A DNA stretch of 64,000 bases from Woeseia sp. GTDB taxonomy: Bacteria; Pseudomonadota; Gammaproteobacteria; Steroidobacterales; UBA11654. The notes under the pieces were generated by a model, which was not told the DNA's origin, searched no databases, and saw nothing but the letters and a program-made list of their open reading frames with translations. A program made the translations under genes and the position numbers. The stretch lies in NCBI GenBank assembly GCA_019653755.1, contig BPCL01000001.1, positions 481,542-545,541 on the forward strand. The letters are read 5' to 3'. Positions within the stretch are counted from its first letter, which is position 1, and each line of letters opens with the position of its first letter. Below, piece by piece: positions 1 through 10,185 of this stretch.

Positions 1-1374
1 GAGTTGATCAAAAAAATCCAACACCACTTCAGCCAGAGGTAACTCATAGTCTAAAACCACTTGTCTACCTAAATATTGTAAGCGTTTTTGAACTCCTCGC
101 CTGGATTCACATAATTGAATAACGTTGCCGACAAAATCAGGAGGTAGAAGAATTGTTGCTTCCACAATAGGTTCACGGATTTCTTTAACATAATTCATAG
201 CTGGAAGAGCATCAGGGTTATCGATTTGAATCACCTCACCATTGGTTTTAAGCACTTCATAAACCACAGTTGGTGAAGTTGTAACTAGATCCAGATTATA
301 TTCACGTTCTAATCGCTCTTGAACTATTTCCATGTGCAGCATACCAAGAAAACCACACCTAAAACCTATACCTAGGGCAGATGAAGATTCTGGCTCAAAA
401 TGAAGTGAGGCATCGTTTAATTTAAGTTTATCCAAAGCTTCCCTAAAAGCCTCGAGATCCTCTGAAACTGATGGGTAAAGGCCAGCAAATACTCTTGGCT
501 GAATTGTTTTAAACCCTGGAAGAGCTTCTGTACTAGGATCTTTGTACTCTGTAATCGTATCACCTACAGGCGCTCCATAGATATCCTTAACACCTGCAAT
601 CAAGAACCCTACCTCTCCAGCTTCTAGTGATTTCTTACTTTTTGTTTTTGGTGTATAGACACCTACATCATTAACTGTAAATTCATTTTTGGTTGACATG
701 ACTTTGATTTTATCTCCAACCGAGATCTTTCCATTCACTATCCGAAGAAGAGAAACAACGCCCACGTATTGATCAAACCATGAATCAATTATTAATGCCT
801 CTAGATTCTTTTTCTTATGATCAATAGGTGCTGGGATATCTGAAACAATTCTTTCCATTAATGCATCTATACCCTCCCCTGTTTTTGCACTGATCAAAAT
901 AGGTTCCTCAACTTCAATGCCTATAATTTCTTCAATGTCAGAAATAACTTTTTCAGGATCTGCTGCAGGTAGATCAATCTTATTAATAACAGGGATAATC
1001 TCTAAACCTTGTTCTATCGCACTGTAACAATTGGCAACACTCTGAGCCTCCACACCTTGAGATGCATCAACAACTAGTAGGGCTCCCTCGCAAGCTGCTA
1101 ATGATCTGGATACTTCGTACGAAAAATCAACATGACCAGGAGTGTCAATCAGGTTTAAAACATAATTTGTACCGTTTTTGGCTGAATAGTCTAGAGAAAC
1201 ACTTTGTGCTTTTATAGTAATACCACGCTCTTGCTCAAGATCCATGGTATCCAACACTTGTTCTTTCATTTCTCTTTCATCAAGTCCACCGCATAATTGT
1301 ATAAGTCGATCAGCAAGAGTCGATTTTCCATGATCGATGTGAGCGATAATTGAGAAATTTCTTATATTTTTCAT
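1..1374 (-). CDS. lepA: Elongation factor 4 (LepA/EF-4), N-terminal 458 codons, runs off left edge
   Basis: Membrane-associated translational GTPase that acts on stalled or mispositioned ribosomes. The visible frame is open from the ATG at 1374 to the window edge. It begins [19 protein letters not shown], with the P-loop AHIDHGKS, then the switch/G3 motif DTPGH and the G4 motif NKID, all in the order expected for a LepA G domain. Domain II and the elongation-factor-like segments follow, including [14 protein letters not shown], which is strongly LepA-like. The family is about 600 residues, so roughly 140 C-terminal residues lie outside. Its start codon overlaps the sdhE stop in an ATGA, so it is probably translated by coupling after the sdh genes. 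No internal break is seen. Confidence 0.96.
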   Translation of the reverse strand, partial: MKNIRNFSIIAHIDHGKSTLADRLIQLCGGLDEREMKEQVLDTMDLEQERGITIKAQSVSLDYSAKNGTNYVLNLIDTPGHVDFSYEVSRSLAACEGALLVVDASQGVEAQSVANCYSAIEQGLEIIPVINKIDLPAADPEKVISDIEEIIGIEVEEPILISAKTGEGIDALMERIVSDIPAPIDHKKKNLEALIIDSWFDQYVGVVSLLRIVNGKISVGDKIKVMSTKNEFTVNDVGVYTPKTKSKKSLEAGEVGFLIAGVKDIYGAPVGDTITEYKDPSTEALPGFKTIQPRVFAGLYPSVSEDLEAFREALDKLKLNDASLHFEPESSSALGIGFRCGFLGMLHMEIVQERLEREYNLDLVTTSPTVVYEVLKTNGEVIQIDNPDALPAMNYVKEIREPIVEATILLPPDFVGNVIQLCESRRGVQKRLQYLGRQVVLDYELPLAEVVLDFFDQL

Positions 1375-1637
1375 TTGATCAAATAACCTTCAGTGCTCCC
1401 CAAAATTTCTGAAATAATTCGCTGCATTCCTGTGTCTTTAATTTCTTTTGGTTCAGCAAAATATTCTATTAATTTTGGATCCTGTAATTCTAGCAAATCA
1501 AGAAATATCCTCTGATCCTCTTCGGCAGCAGCTTTGTATTTCTGATTAAAATAATTTAGGAGAAGAAAATCTAGTTCCTTTGTTCCTCGCCTGCATCTCC
1601 ACTTAATTCTGGATAAGTCATTTATGGTCTGATTCAT
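1371..1637 (-). CDS. sdhE: SdhE/YgfY-type FAD assembly factor
   Basis: Small cytoplasmic factor (88 residues) that promotes covalent FAD attachment to SdhA. The N-terminal half carries the family's RRGTKELD segment, matching the conserved RGxxE motif needed for flavinylation, and the size is right for the family. It overlaps the end of sdhB by about 20 bases and its TGA overlaps the lepA ATG. It therefore sits at the 3' end of the sdhCDAB operon beside its client enzyme. The assignment rests on motif, length and context together. Confidence 0.9.
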   Translation of the reverse strand: MNQTINDLSRIKWRCRRGTKELDFLLLNYFNQKYKAAAEEDQRIFLDLLELQDPKLIEYFAEPKEIKDTGMQRIISEILGSTEGYLIK

Positions 1638-2419
1638 TCACATCCTGAGTAGCTATCATTTTTTTAATCTCTGCAATAGCTTGGCCTGGATTAAGATCTT
1701 TTGGGCAAGCAAGTGAACAATTCATAATCGTGTGACACTTAAAAAGCTTGGATGAATCGTTAAGCTCTCTTAGTCTTTCTTCCTTAGCCTCATCTCTGCT
1801 GTCTTGAAGCCATCTATAAGATGCCAATAAAGCAGCAGGTCCTAAATACTTATCGCCGTTCCACCAGTAACTAGGACAAGCAGTTGAGCAACAGGCACAG
1901 AGGATGCAAGCAGAGGGTCGATCTATTTTTTCTTGCTGATCTTTGGTTTGATATCGTTCAGCCCCTTCTGGTGGTTCTGAACTCGGTTTTTAACCAGGGC
2001 TCAATGGAAGCGTACTGTTCATAAAAATCTGTAAGATCAATGACCAGATCCTTGACAACTTTCATATGAGGCAAAGGGTAGACTCTTATCTCCCCCTTTA
2101 AGTCTTTTATAGGTTGAGTACAAGCCAATGTGTTTACACCGTTAATGTTATGGGAGCAGGACCCACATATTCCTTCCCTGCATGACCTTCTAAATGAAAG
2201 CGAGGGATCAAAATCAGCTTTAATCTTAATTAAAGCATCTAACACCATTGGTCCGCATTGGTCTAAATCAATCTCATAGGTGTCTATTCTTGGATTAGAA
2301 TCGTCATTAGGGTCATATCTGTATACCAGGAATTTTCTGATATTTTTAGCATCTTCATCAGCTTTAAATATATTACCTTTATTAACTTTAGAATTTTCAG
2401 GTAAGGTAAAGTCTGCCAT
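1618..2419 (-). CDS. sdhB: Succinate dehydrogenase iron-sulfur subunit (frameshifted in this sequence)
   Basis: Iron-sulfur subunit of respiratory complex II, passing electrons from SdhA flavin to quinone. The N-terminal part (1958-2419) has the plant-type 2Fe-2S ferredoxin motif [10 protein letters not shown]. After a one-base frame break near 1965-1975 the other frame continues with [20 protein letters not shown], the 4Fe-4S and quinone-site segment, then [21 protein letters not shown] for the 3Fe-4S/4Fe-4S cysteines. Joined, it is a normal-length SdhB. The break lies in a run of C and G bases and looks like a sequencing error, because all cluster ligands are intact on both sides. It lies 12 bases after sdhA and overlaps sdhE. 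Confidence 0.93.
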
Positions 2420-2431
2420 CTGCTTAATCTC

Positions 2432-4220
2432 CTAATACACCCTAGCTTTTAATGGTATCGATTCAACTTCATCGGTCTTAGTATCAAGCTGAACTGGTTG
2501 AGAGTCAATACGAGTTTCATTGGTTAAATCTAACCAGCCTAAGCTATGCTTAAGCCAATTTTCATCATCGCGGTCTGGGTAATCATCTCTAGCGTGTGCG
2601 CCCCTACTCTCTTTCCTAGCCAAAGCAGATTCCATTGTAATGATAGCTTGGCCTAATAGATTTTCTAATTCCAATGTTTCAATTAGATCAGTGTTCCAAA
2701 TTAGTCCTCTATCAGTAACAGAAACATCTTTAAACGAATCTAGGCAAGCTGAAAGTTTCTTTACCCCCTCTGAGAGAATCTCTTCTGTCCTAAAAACAGA
2801 GGCGTGGTTTTGCATAATCTGTTGCATCTCTAGCCTAATATCCGCTGTAGCTAAAGATCCCTTTGCAAATCTTATGGAATCAAATTTATCAACTATCCTA
2901 TCGATTTCATCTTGAGGTAGTGATTCTTCTTTATCATCTTTATTAATTGTCCTCGCACATTGCTCTGCAGCCTCTTTTCCAAAAACCACCAAATCGAGAA
3001 GTGAGTTAGAGCCTAGTCTATTGGCACCGTGGACAGAAACAGAAGGGAGCCTCTCCAACTGCCATCAATCCTTCGACAACTTCCATCTCACCGTTCTTAT
3101 TCTTGGTAACCACTTCAGTGTGTTTGTTTGTTGGGATGCCTCCCATGTCATAGTGAACAGTAGGAATAACAGGGATAGGTTCTTTGGTCACGTCAACATC
3201 TGCGAATATTCTAGCTGTTTCTGATATTCCAGGTAATCTCTCCTCAATTACTTTGGGGTCAAGGTGTTGCAGATTTAAGTCCATTCTATCCTTATTTGGT
3301 CCAACGCCTCTGCCCTCTATGATTTCAAGTGTAATGGACCGGCTGACGACATCTCGTGAAGCTAAATCTTTTGCATTTGGTGCGTATTTCTCCATGAATC
3401 GTTCGCCTTCAGAATTGGTCAAAAATCCGCCTTCGCCTCTCACTCCTTCAGTAATTAAACAACCAACCCCATATATGCCTGTTGGGTGAAATTGAACAAA
3501 TTCCATATCTTGTAGAGGCAATCCAGCTCTCAAGACCATCCCAGAGCCATCTCCTGTACAGGTATGAGCTGCAGTGCATGAAAAATAGGTTCTTCCATGA
3601 CCACCAGTGGCAAGTATTACTTTTTTAGCTTTAAAGAGATGCAGATGACCTGTTGACATTTCAAGGGCTACAATGCCCCTGCATTGACCGTTCTCCATAA
3701 TTAGTTCAAGAGCAAAGAATTCAACAAAAAACTCAGCCTTATTTTTAATCGACTGCTGATAAAGAGTATGCAGCATCGCGTGACCGGTCCTATCAGCAGC
3801 AGCACAAGTCCTTTGAGCAATACCCTCCCCAAAATGAGTTGTCATCCCTCCAAAAGCCCTTTGATAAATCTTACCTTCAGGTGTCCTAGAAAATGGAATA
3901 CCGTATCTTTCTAATTCTAAAACAGCAGTGGCAGCTTGTTTACACATGAATGCTATAGCGTCTTGATCACCAAGCCAATCAGAACCTTTGACAGTATCGT
4001 ACATATGCCATCGCCAATCGTCTTCGCCCATATTACCTAATGCTGCACTAATACCTCCTTGTGCAGCCACAGTATGGCTTCTTGTAGGAAAAACTTTGGT
4101 AACACACGCTGTAGATAGTCCAGCTTCAACCAACCCTAGGGTCGCTCTCAATCCAGCACCGCCAGCTCCCACCACGACTACATCGTGCTGATGTTCAACA
4201 AATTCATATCCTTTAGTCAT
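2432..4220 (-). CDS. sdhA: Succinate dehydrogenase flavoprotein subunit (frameshifted)
   Basis: Catalytic flavoprotein of complex II, oxidising succinate to fumarate. The N-terminus has the FAD-binding [12 protein letters not shown] fold and the [13 protein letters not shown] segment containing the flavin-linking His (SHT). Active-site elements such as QFHPTGIYG and [10 protein letters not shown] follow. At about 3045-3050 the frame breaks in a CCC run within [18 protein letters not shown], and removing one C restores a continuous protein of about 595 residues, the usual length. The C-terminal fragment ends with [16 protein letters not shown] sequence typical of the family. The break is probably technical. 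Order is sdhC-D-A-B-E. Confidence 0.95.
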
Positions 4221-4254
4221 AATTTATGCATTAACCCTCATATAATTAGATTAA

Positions 4255-4632
4255 TCAAAGCCTCAAATAAATTAATGAGATAATGACCGATGTCATTAAT
4301 AACAATCGAAGCAATCTAATCATAAACATTATATTTCGCTGAGTTTGTGTTGTTGATATATAGTCTTCAACAATTACTTGTAATCCAAGTTCTCCGTGAT
4401 ACAGAGAGAAAATTACAGTTAAGAGAATTAGTAACTCATTTATGGGATTGGAGATCCATTCTCTAATAAGAATTAAGTCTGAACCATGAAATGTAAAAAT
4501 AATTTGATAGATTAGCCAATAAGTTAAAAAGAAAACAATTATTGCTGTCTGCCTCTGACTCTTCCAATGCTCGCTTGAATGCTCAAAAGGAGCCACCCCA
4601 AATATCTTTCTAACTCTTAAAAATAATCTCAT
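4255..4632 (-). CDS. sdhD: Succinate dehydrogenase membrane anchor subunit SdhD
   Basis: Inner-membrane anchor of complex II that helps hold heme b and the quinone site. The sequence has three hydrophobic helices and the family signature LYHGELGLQVIVEDYI, which includes the heme-ligand His region. I choose the ATG at 4632 (MRLFLRVRK) because it overlaps the sdhC stop as ATGA; a longer reading from 4665 would run deep into sdhC. It is about 125 residues and lies 35 bases upstream of sdhA. Confidence 0.92.
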   Translation of the reverse strand: MRLFLRVRKIFGVAPFEHSSEHWKSQRQTAIIVFFLTYWLIYQIIFTFHGSDLILIREWISNPINELLILLTVIFSLYHGELGLQVIVEDYISTTQTQRNIMFMIRLLRLLLMTSVIISLIYLRL

Positions 4633-5015
4633 AGCAAATCCAGTATTTTTAACCAAAATAAACAAGCAAAAAGAATAGCTCCAACTACAACTAAAGCCCC
4701 AGATACTTTCAATTCATTCGTCTCAAAACCTTTACCTATATCCCACATTAAATGCCGAATACCGTTCAATGAGTGGTAAAAGAAAGCAAAACTTAAGGCT
4801 AGAAAGAAGAGCTTTATAATAATGTGATTTGAGAATCTAACAAATAATGTATAAGCAGAATCTCCTAAACCTAAAGAGATTAACCATATTGAAAGAAATA
4901 CCCCGCCAAAACAAAGGGTGAACCCAGAAAATCTATGCATTATCGATAAGGTGTTAGTAACCTGCCACTTGTATATAGTCAAGTGAGGAGATAAAGGTTC
5001 ATTATTTTTGCTCAT
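4629..5015 (-). CDS. sdhC: Succinate dehydrogenase cytochrome b556 subunit SdhC
   Basis: First gene of the sdh operon, encoding the other membrane anchor of complex II. It begins MSKNNEPLSPHLTIYKW, the typical SPHLxIYxW family start. It has SIMHRFSG for the quinone-site Ser/Arg region and YHSLNGIRHLMWD with the heme-ligand His. Three transmembrane helices are evident in 128 residues. It is divergent from ygfZ with 93 bases between them that should hold the operon promoter. Confidence 0.94.
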   Translation of the reverse strand: MSKNNEPLSPHLTIYKWQVTNTLSIMHRFSGFTLCFGGVFLSIWLISLGLGDSAYTLFVRFSNHIIIKLFFLALSFAFFYHSLNGIRHLMWDIGKGFETNELKVSGALVVVGAILFACLFWLKILDLL

Positions 5016-5040
5016 ATCTTGGTAAGATTTTTATTGATGA

Positions 5041-5046
5041 ATTATA
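5041..5046 (-). promoter_or_regulatory. Candidate -10 box of the sdh operon promoter
   Basis: Read on the minus strand this is a perfect TATAAT, 25 bases before the sdhC start, in the 93-base divergent gap with ygfZ. No good -35 match is visible at 16-18 bases, so the call rests on the -10 hexamer and location only. Confidence 0.4.
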
Positions 5047-5108
5047 CTTTATCTGGAATAACGGAACAGTTACTTTTTACAATTCGAGCATAATATTTAG
5101 AAAGATTT

Positions 5109-5899
5109 ATGAAAACATTAGAACATCTATCAGTATTAAAAATTAGTGGAGATGATGCTACCGAGTTTCTGCAAGGTCAAATGACACAAGACACTGGCGA
5201 ACTAAATGATGATCAAATACATCTGACATCCTTCTGCAATCCGCAAGGCAGAATCATTGCAACTTCTTTAATACAATATTGGAATGAAGCCTACTATCTT
5301 ATTCTAAGTTCTGATCTAATTGATGATCTTGAAACCCATCTTCAGCGCTATATTCTCAGGTCAAAAGTCACTGTAGAGCAAAGCGAGAGAATGGTATTCG
5401 GCATTTATACAAATAACTCTGTCAGCAATCAACAATTGTTTAAATCACTTTCGAATGATTCAGAAAGAATGTTAGCACTTGCAAATCAAGTGCCTGAAAA
5501 CATTGATGACTTTATTGCAAGCGAAGAATGGATTCAGTGTGATATTAAAAAAAAGATACCAATAATTACCAAGGAGAGCTCTCAAAAATTTATTCCTCAA
5601 ATGCTCAATTTGGATATTTTAGATGCAGTCAGTTTTTCAAAAGGGGTTTCTACACGGGTCAAGAGGTTATAGCAAGAGTTCAACATAGAGGTAAAATTAA
5701 ACAACGAATGTTTATAATAAATGATGAGAACCAAAGTCATATTCCAATTGGTTCAGAAATTCAAAATGAATCAAAGAAAGTTGGAACTGTTGTTATTTCT
5801 GCATTGATCAATGAAAAATCTACTAGTCTTGCTGTAATTAATACTTCTGATTCTGGGAATCAATTGAATATAAGGAATAAAGGAATCGTCCTCTTATAA
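5109..5899 (+). CDS. ygfZ: YgfZ/GcvT-like folate-binding protein (frameshifted)
   Basis: Folate-dependent protein that supports repair or maturation of certain Fe-S enzymes, related to GcvT. The N-terminal part has ISGDDATEFLQGQMTQD and CNPQGRIIAT, both typical of the family. The diagnostic K-G-x-Y-T-G-Q-E motif is present as KG/FYTGQEVIARVQHRG but is split by a frame break near 5645 in a GGGG run. The second frame continues to the TAA at 5899 with the C-terminal barrel domain. Joined length is about 262 residues, short to normal. The Cys usual in KGCYTGQE appears replaced by Phe, though the frame break is adjacent, so this is uncertain. Confidence 0.88.
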
Positions 5900-5910
5900 A
5901 AGTTGATTGC

Positions 5911-6528
5911 TTATTTTGTTTCCTGGTTTTCTTCACAAATATAATATCTTCCCCAGTCACCATATATAGACTGATGCTCATAGATTATCTTCCTGGCATA
6001 GTTTCTATTTTCAATGATGGCCCAATCTGCCCTTTGGCTAAAATTCTCAACATTATTCCACCATTTTTGTGGGTTACCTCCACGTGACTTTGTTAGTTTT
6101 TTATCTCTATTTAACCAAGTAAGGCCTCCATTATATGAACTCAAAACCATTGCCCATTGTTCACATTCATTTTCAGATGAAATCCTCTCATACAACCAAT
6201 TGTCATAGAGCAACATTGCTCTCATGGACCATTTCGGATTGTATACATTAGCTCTTTTTAACTCTGGATAGACATCCACTATCCAATCAGCTGTACTTCG
6301 AGTAAATTGACTTAGGCCTTCGGCATACTTACTTTTCGCAAGATGATTCCATGAACTTTCTTGGTGTATTTGAGATGCAAATAAAGGAATCGGAGCATTT
6401 AAGCCCCAAACAATTCGAGAATGCCTAATTAAGTCTCTTTTGTATTTAAGACTAGATCTTGGTGCTTCAGCATTGAGTTGAGGAATAATAAGAAAAAAAA
6501 TAAGAAAAGTGACAAACAGTCTTATCAC
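5911..6528 (-). CDS. Lytic transglycosylase-like (SLT-domain) secreted protein
   Basis: Predicted periplasmic peptidoglycan-cleaving enzyme of 205 residues. A signal peptide is clear (hydrophobic residues 3-17, cut after about LNA at 20). The catalytic Glu of the lysozyme-like fold is in QIHQESSW (Glu57), followed by a GLSQFT segment and LSSYNGG, as in soluble lytic transglycosylases. Its ATG overlaps the stop of the upstream holin-like gene by four bases, so the two are translationally coupled. This pairing resembles a phage lysis cassette or tail-lysozyme module. A housekeeping cell-wall role is equally possible. Confidence 0.8.
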   Translation of the reverse strand: MIRLFVTFLIFFLIIPQLNAEAPRSSLKYKRDLIRHSRIVWGLNAPIPLFASQIHQESSWNHLAKSKYAEGLSQFTRSTADWIVDVYPELKRANVYNPKWSMRAMLLYDNWLYERISSENECEQWAMVLSSYNGGLTWLNRDKKLTKSRGGNPQKWWNNVENFSQRADWAIIENRNYARKIIYEHQSIYGDWGRYYICEENQETK

Positions 6529-6809
6529 AATGCCATGGAGATACCCAATATGGTACCAAAAATAATAATCGCCCTTCTAATTGCAATTGAAGCCCTAATA
6601 ATTGGGTCCTTTTCTATTTTATCAATCACTCCTGGCCTCATATGTGGAAATAACAAATAGTCTATCCAATAGCCAAGGATTGCCGCCAATGAAACTAAAC
6701 TTGCTTTGAATATAATCACGGGAATCTGAGCTGGGCTGATTATGAAAACCATCCCTAAGAGTAATAATGTAACTAAAACAAATAGAGATCTATTAATTGG
6801 ATTTTGCAT
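6525..6809 (-). CDS. Small holin-like membrane protein
   Basis: A 94-residue inner-membrane protein with two long hydrophobic helices (about 8-25 and 28-52) and a third at 78-94. The polar middle reads LLFPHMRPGVIDKIEKD, then IRRAIIIFGTILGIS at the end. It resembles the two-to-three-helix putative phage holins that have RP(G/x)xxD and AxxRRAxI segments; that family assignment is from memory. It is coupled to the lytic transglycosylase downstream (ATGA overlap) and follows lysS by about 17 bases. If it is a holin it would permeabilise the membrane for the muralytic partner. No other phage genes lie nearby. Confidence 0.55.
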   Translation of the reverse strand: MQNPINRSLFVLVTLLLLGMVFIISPAQIPVIIFKASLVSLAAILGYWIDYLLFPHMRPGVIDKIEKDPIIRASIAIRRAIIIFGTILGISMAL

Positions 6810-6826
6810 GGGTTACTCCTTTAAAA

Positions 6827-8317
6827 CTATTTATTTCTCATATGAGGGAATAACAAAACATCTCTTATTGAAGGTTTATCAGTGAAAATCATCGTTAACC
6901 TATCGATCCCCACCCCGAGACCTGAAGTTGGCGGCATTCCATATTCTAATGCTTCTATGTAATCTTCATCGTAAACCATAGCCTCATCGTCTCCACTATC
7001 TCTTTCCTTGACCTGATCCTTAAAACGTTGTGACTGATCATCGGGGTCATTTAATTCATGAAATCCATTTGCCAATTCTCTTCCTGCTATAAAGAACTCA
7101 AAACGATCAACCAACCAAGGGTCCTCATCATTAGCTCTTGATAAAGGAGAAACATCTTTTGGATAAGCTGTAATAAATGTGGGTTCAATCAAATGCTCTT
7201 CAACTGTTTTCTCAAAGATCTCTAATAGTAGTTTTCCAGCTGGCATGTCTTTACTGTTTTTGATCTTAAGTTTCTTACAAACTCCCAATAGATAGTGCTG
7301 ATCTCTTAATTTTTCTCGATTCATATCGGGATTAAATTCCATCACTGATTCCTCTAGAGTAATTCTTTTATATGGACCCGATAAATCATACTCCTTATCC
7401 TGATATGTAATTGTTGTAGAGCCATATAGATCTTTAGAAATTTCTATAACCATTTCCTCAACCAAGGTCATGATCTCCTCATAAGAGGCAAATGCTAAAT
7501 AAAGTTCTAGCATTGTAAACTCGGGATTGTGTTGGGTGGAAACGCCTTCGTTCCTAAAGGAACGATTGATTTCATAAACTCGATGCATACCCCCGACAAC
7601 CAAACGCTTCAAATAAAGCTCAGGTGCAATTCGAAGATAAAAATCCTTATCCAGAGTATTGTGATGAGTAACAAATGGTCTAGCAATAGCACCGCCTGGG
7701 ATTGGCTGCATCATTGGTGTTTCAACTTCAAGGATTTCTTGTTCGTTTAGATACTTTCTTATGGTAGTAATAATTTTTGATCGATTTTCAAAAACATCCC
7801 TACTCTCATCAGACATAATCAAATCGAGATATCTCTTGCGATATCTGGTTTCGGTATCTGTGAGACCATGGTATTTCTCCGGCAAGGGTCTTAACGATTT
7901 TGTGAGCAACTCAATTTCATTAGCATTAATAGTTAGTTCATCGGTTTTAGTTTTAAATAATGTTCCTTTGACCCATAAAATATCGCCGACATCATAGGTT
8001 TTAAACTGTTCATAGAGTTCTTCAGAAACATTCTTTGAATTAATAAATATCTGAATAGAGCTTGTTCCGTCTTTAATTTTAGAGAAACTGGATTTACCCA
8101 TAATCCTCTTAGCCATCATTCTTCCAGCAATGGCTACCTCTTTATTAAGATTTTCAAGATCCTCTTTACTGGATTCTTCGTGGTTGTTATTTAAGTCAAT
8201 ACAATAACTATCAATGGGAATGGGTTTAGGAAAATTAAATCCTGACTCTCTAAGTGAGCTAAGTTTAGATCGCCTTTCTTTAATGAGTTTATTCTGATCT
8301 TCTTTTTTTTCTGACAT
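6827..8317 (-). CDS. lysS: Lysyl-tRNA synthetase, class II
   Basis: Charges tRNA-Lys in the cytoplasm. The 496-residue protein has an N-terminal OB-fold anticodon-binding domain (GRMMAKRIMGKSSF), then the class II catalytic core. Motif 2 reads YEINRSFRNEG followed by HNPEFTMLELYLA, and motif 3 near the end is GLGVGIDRLTMIF. Length matches the bacterial enzyme. It lies 11 bases downstream of prfB, the same prfB-lysS order found in enterobacteria. Confidence 0.97.
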   Translation of the reverse strand: MSEKKEDQNKLIKERRSKLSSLRESGFNFPKPIPIDSYCIDLNNNHEESSKEDLENLNKEVAIAGRMMAKRIMGKSSFSKIKDGTSSIQIFINSKNVSEELYEQFKTYDVGDILWVKGTLFKTKTDELTINANEIELLTKSLRPLPEKYHGLTDTETRYRKRYLDLIMSDESRDVFENRSKIITTIRKYLNEQEILEVETPMMQPIPGGAIARPFVTHHNTLDKDFYLRIAPELYLKRLVVGGMHRVYEINRSFRNEGVSTQHNPEFTMLELYLAFASYEEIMTLVEEMVIEISKDLYGSTTITYQDKEYDLSGPYKRITLEESVMEFNPDMNREKLRDQHYLLGVCKKLKIKNSKDMPAGKLLLEIFEKTVEEHLIEPTFITAYPKDVSPLSRANDEDPWLVDRFEFFIAGRELANGFHELNDPDDQSQRFKDQVKERDSGDDEAMVYDEDYIEALEYGMPPTSGLGVGIDRLTMIFTDKPSIRDVLLFPHMRNK

Positions 8318-8328
8318 TCTCTATTTTT

Positions 8329-9426
8329 TTAGATACCTTCTTTGAGGCTCGCTTCTAGAAATTTATTTATATCACCGTCCAGTATAGCTTCTGGATTACT
8401 GGATTCAATTTGCGTTCTTACATCTTTGACTCTCGATTGATCCAAGACATAAGATCTAATCTGGCTTCCCCATCCAATATCTGCTTTTGTGTCTTCAAGT
8501 GCTTGGGCTTTTTCTAAACGTTTTTGATGCTCTAACTCAAAAAGTCTAGCCCTCATTTGTTTCATTGCTGTGGCTTTATTCTTATGTTGGGACCTATCAT
8601 TTTGACACTGAACAACAGTTCCACTAGGAAGATGAGTTATTCTTACGGCTGATTCAGTGGTGTTGACATGTTGACCTCCTGCTCCACTGGCCCGATAAAC
8701 ATCAATACGAAGATCGCTAGGATCGAGATCAATTTCAAAGTTATCTTCAATTTCAGGTGAGACAAAGACTGCGGCGAAAGAAGTGTGTCTTCTATTACCA
8801 GAATCAAACGGTGATTTTCTTACTAAACGGTGCACACCAGTTTCAGTTCTGAGCCAACCGAACGCAAAATCTCCTGAAATATGAATGGTTGCGCTTTTTA
8901 TTCCTGCTACTTCTCCCGCGGAAGTTTCAATTAAATCAGCTTTAAAACCATTGGATTCACACCAGCGTAAATACATTCTCAAGAGCATGTTCGCCCAATC
9001 TTGAGCCTCGGTTCCACCTGACCCTGCCTGTATATCAAGAAAAGCGTTCGAGGTATCCATTTCGCCTGAAAACATCCTTTGTATTTCCAATTGACCAATT
9101 TCTTGATCACAGACTTCTAACTCTTTGGTTAATTCTTTAAGAGTGTCCTCGTCATCCTCATTAATAGCCAAGTCAAATAGCACCTCTGCGTCTTGAAGAC
9201 GACTCGATATTAATTGAATAAGATTGAGTGTTTTCTCTAATGAAGACCGCTCTTGATTTAGTTTTTGAGAGAGTTCCCTATCGTCCCAAACTTCAGGATC
9301 ATTTAAAGATTCCCGAGGATTGCATCAAGTCTAGATTGTTTAGTCTCATAGTCAAAGGTACCCCCTGAGTGAGGTAAACCGGTCGTTTAGTTCTGTTAAT
9401 AATAATTTTATCTGTGCATCGTCCAT
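8329..9426 (-). CDS. prfB: Peptide chain release factor 2 (programmed +1 frameshift plus one apparent sequence error)
   Basis: Recognises UAA and UGA stop codons. The main frame (8329-9183 and upstream) has the SPF codon-recognition motif in [14 protein letters not shown] and the catalytic GGQ in [18 protein letters not shown]. The gene starts at the ATG at 9426 ([10 protein letters not shown]) and runs 24 codons to an in-frame UGA at 9352-9354. The +1 frame then continues [12 protein letters not shown]. This is the autoregulatory RF2 recoding site (own entry). A second break near 9315 interrupts [17 protein letters not shown] and is probably a sequencing indel, since known prfB genes have only one shift. 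The rebuilt length is about 365 residues, normal. Confidence 0.93.
9351..9366 (-). promoter_or_regulatory. prfB programmed +1 ribosomal frameshift site
   Basis: On the minus strand the sequence is AGG GGG TAC CTT TGA C. The Shine-Dalgarno-like AGGGGG (9361-9366) lies three bases before CTT, followed by the UGA (9352-9354) and the conserved 3' C. This is the canonical RF2 autoregulation element: slow UGA decoding when RF2 is scarce favours slippage on CUU into the +1 frame. It differs from the E. coli site only at the third base of the TAT/TAC codon. Confidence 0.95.
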
Positions 9427-9427
9427 A

Positions 9428-10118
9428 CTAATCTCTCGAATCAGTGTTTATTATGTCATATGTTTTTCGCAAATCTATGAACTGCTGAATATAGTCAGCA
9501 GGTCTCTTAATGAAGACTTGGGTTCCGAGATTTTCCAATGCCACTGCGATAACTATTTTATTAACGGTAATTTCTGTTAACTCTTCAAACATCTGGGCGT
9601 ATGCAGAGGATTGCATAAAGTAATTATCAATCCATTGTTCTTTTTTTGGTTTGGAACTGGTTTTAAAATCGATTACAGCTAATTCTCCCTCCCATTCAGC
9701 AATAAAGATCAACTCTACCTCCAACCCTTAAGTTATGACTAAATAAAGGCGCTTCAATCGCTCTTACCTTGCCTACATTTTGATCTAATACTTCCGATAA
9801 AGATTCAAACATTTTATATGTGTTACTTTTAGGTTCATCAAACAGGGTTTTCCTGCGGGGAACAATTCGTTCTTTAAATATAATTCAGCTAATCTATGAA
9901 CCTCGTTGCCTCTTGATGTTGCAGCTTTAGTGATTTGATCTGCCTTCTCTTCTCCAATTCTTTGGCGCCAAGCCAAGATCCCATTTTTTAGCCAATATAC
10001 CCGTCACAGAGGTCACTGAAGGATATGAATCTCCGTCAGGAGTTTTGTAAAATCGCTTACCATCCTCCATTGTTGTTTGGAGTTCTCGGAATTTTATAAG
10101 CTCAAGATTGAAAGACAT
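9428..10118 (-). CDS. PD-(D/E)XK nuclease resembling MGME1/phage exonucleases (several frame breaks)
   Basis: Reconstructed from three overlapping frames. The N-terminus (from ATG 10118) has YPSVTSVTGIL, then WRQRIGEEKADQITKAATSRGNEVHRLAELYL, a helical segment typical of MGME1-like and T4-like phage exonucleases. After breaks near 9965, 9845 and 9708 comes NLRVGGRVD, then GELAVIDFKTSSKPKK and YFMQSSAYAQMFEEL. GxVD plus DFKTS fit the catalytic Asp and (D/E)xK of the superfamily, and QxxAYA is the following conserved helix. Total length is about 230 residues. It should act on single-stranded DNA ends, by analogy only. The breaks look technical because motif order and spacing are intact. It ends two bases before prfB starts. 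Confidence 0.72.
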
Positions 10119-10185
10119 GGTTTTTTGAAAGAGTATGTATAAGGGGTCTATTTAATTAGATTATTTATAGTCATAATGATTGTAT

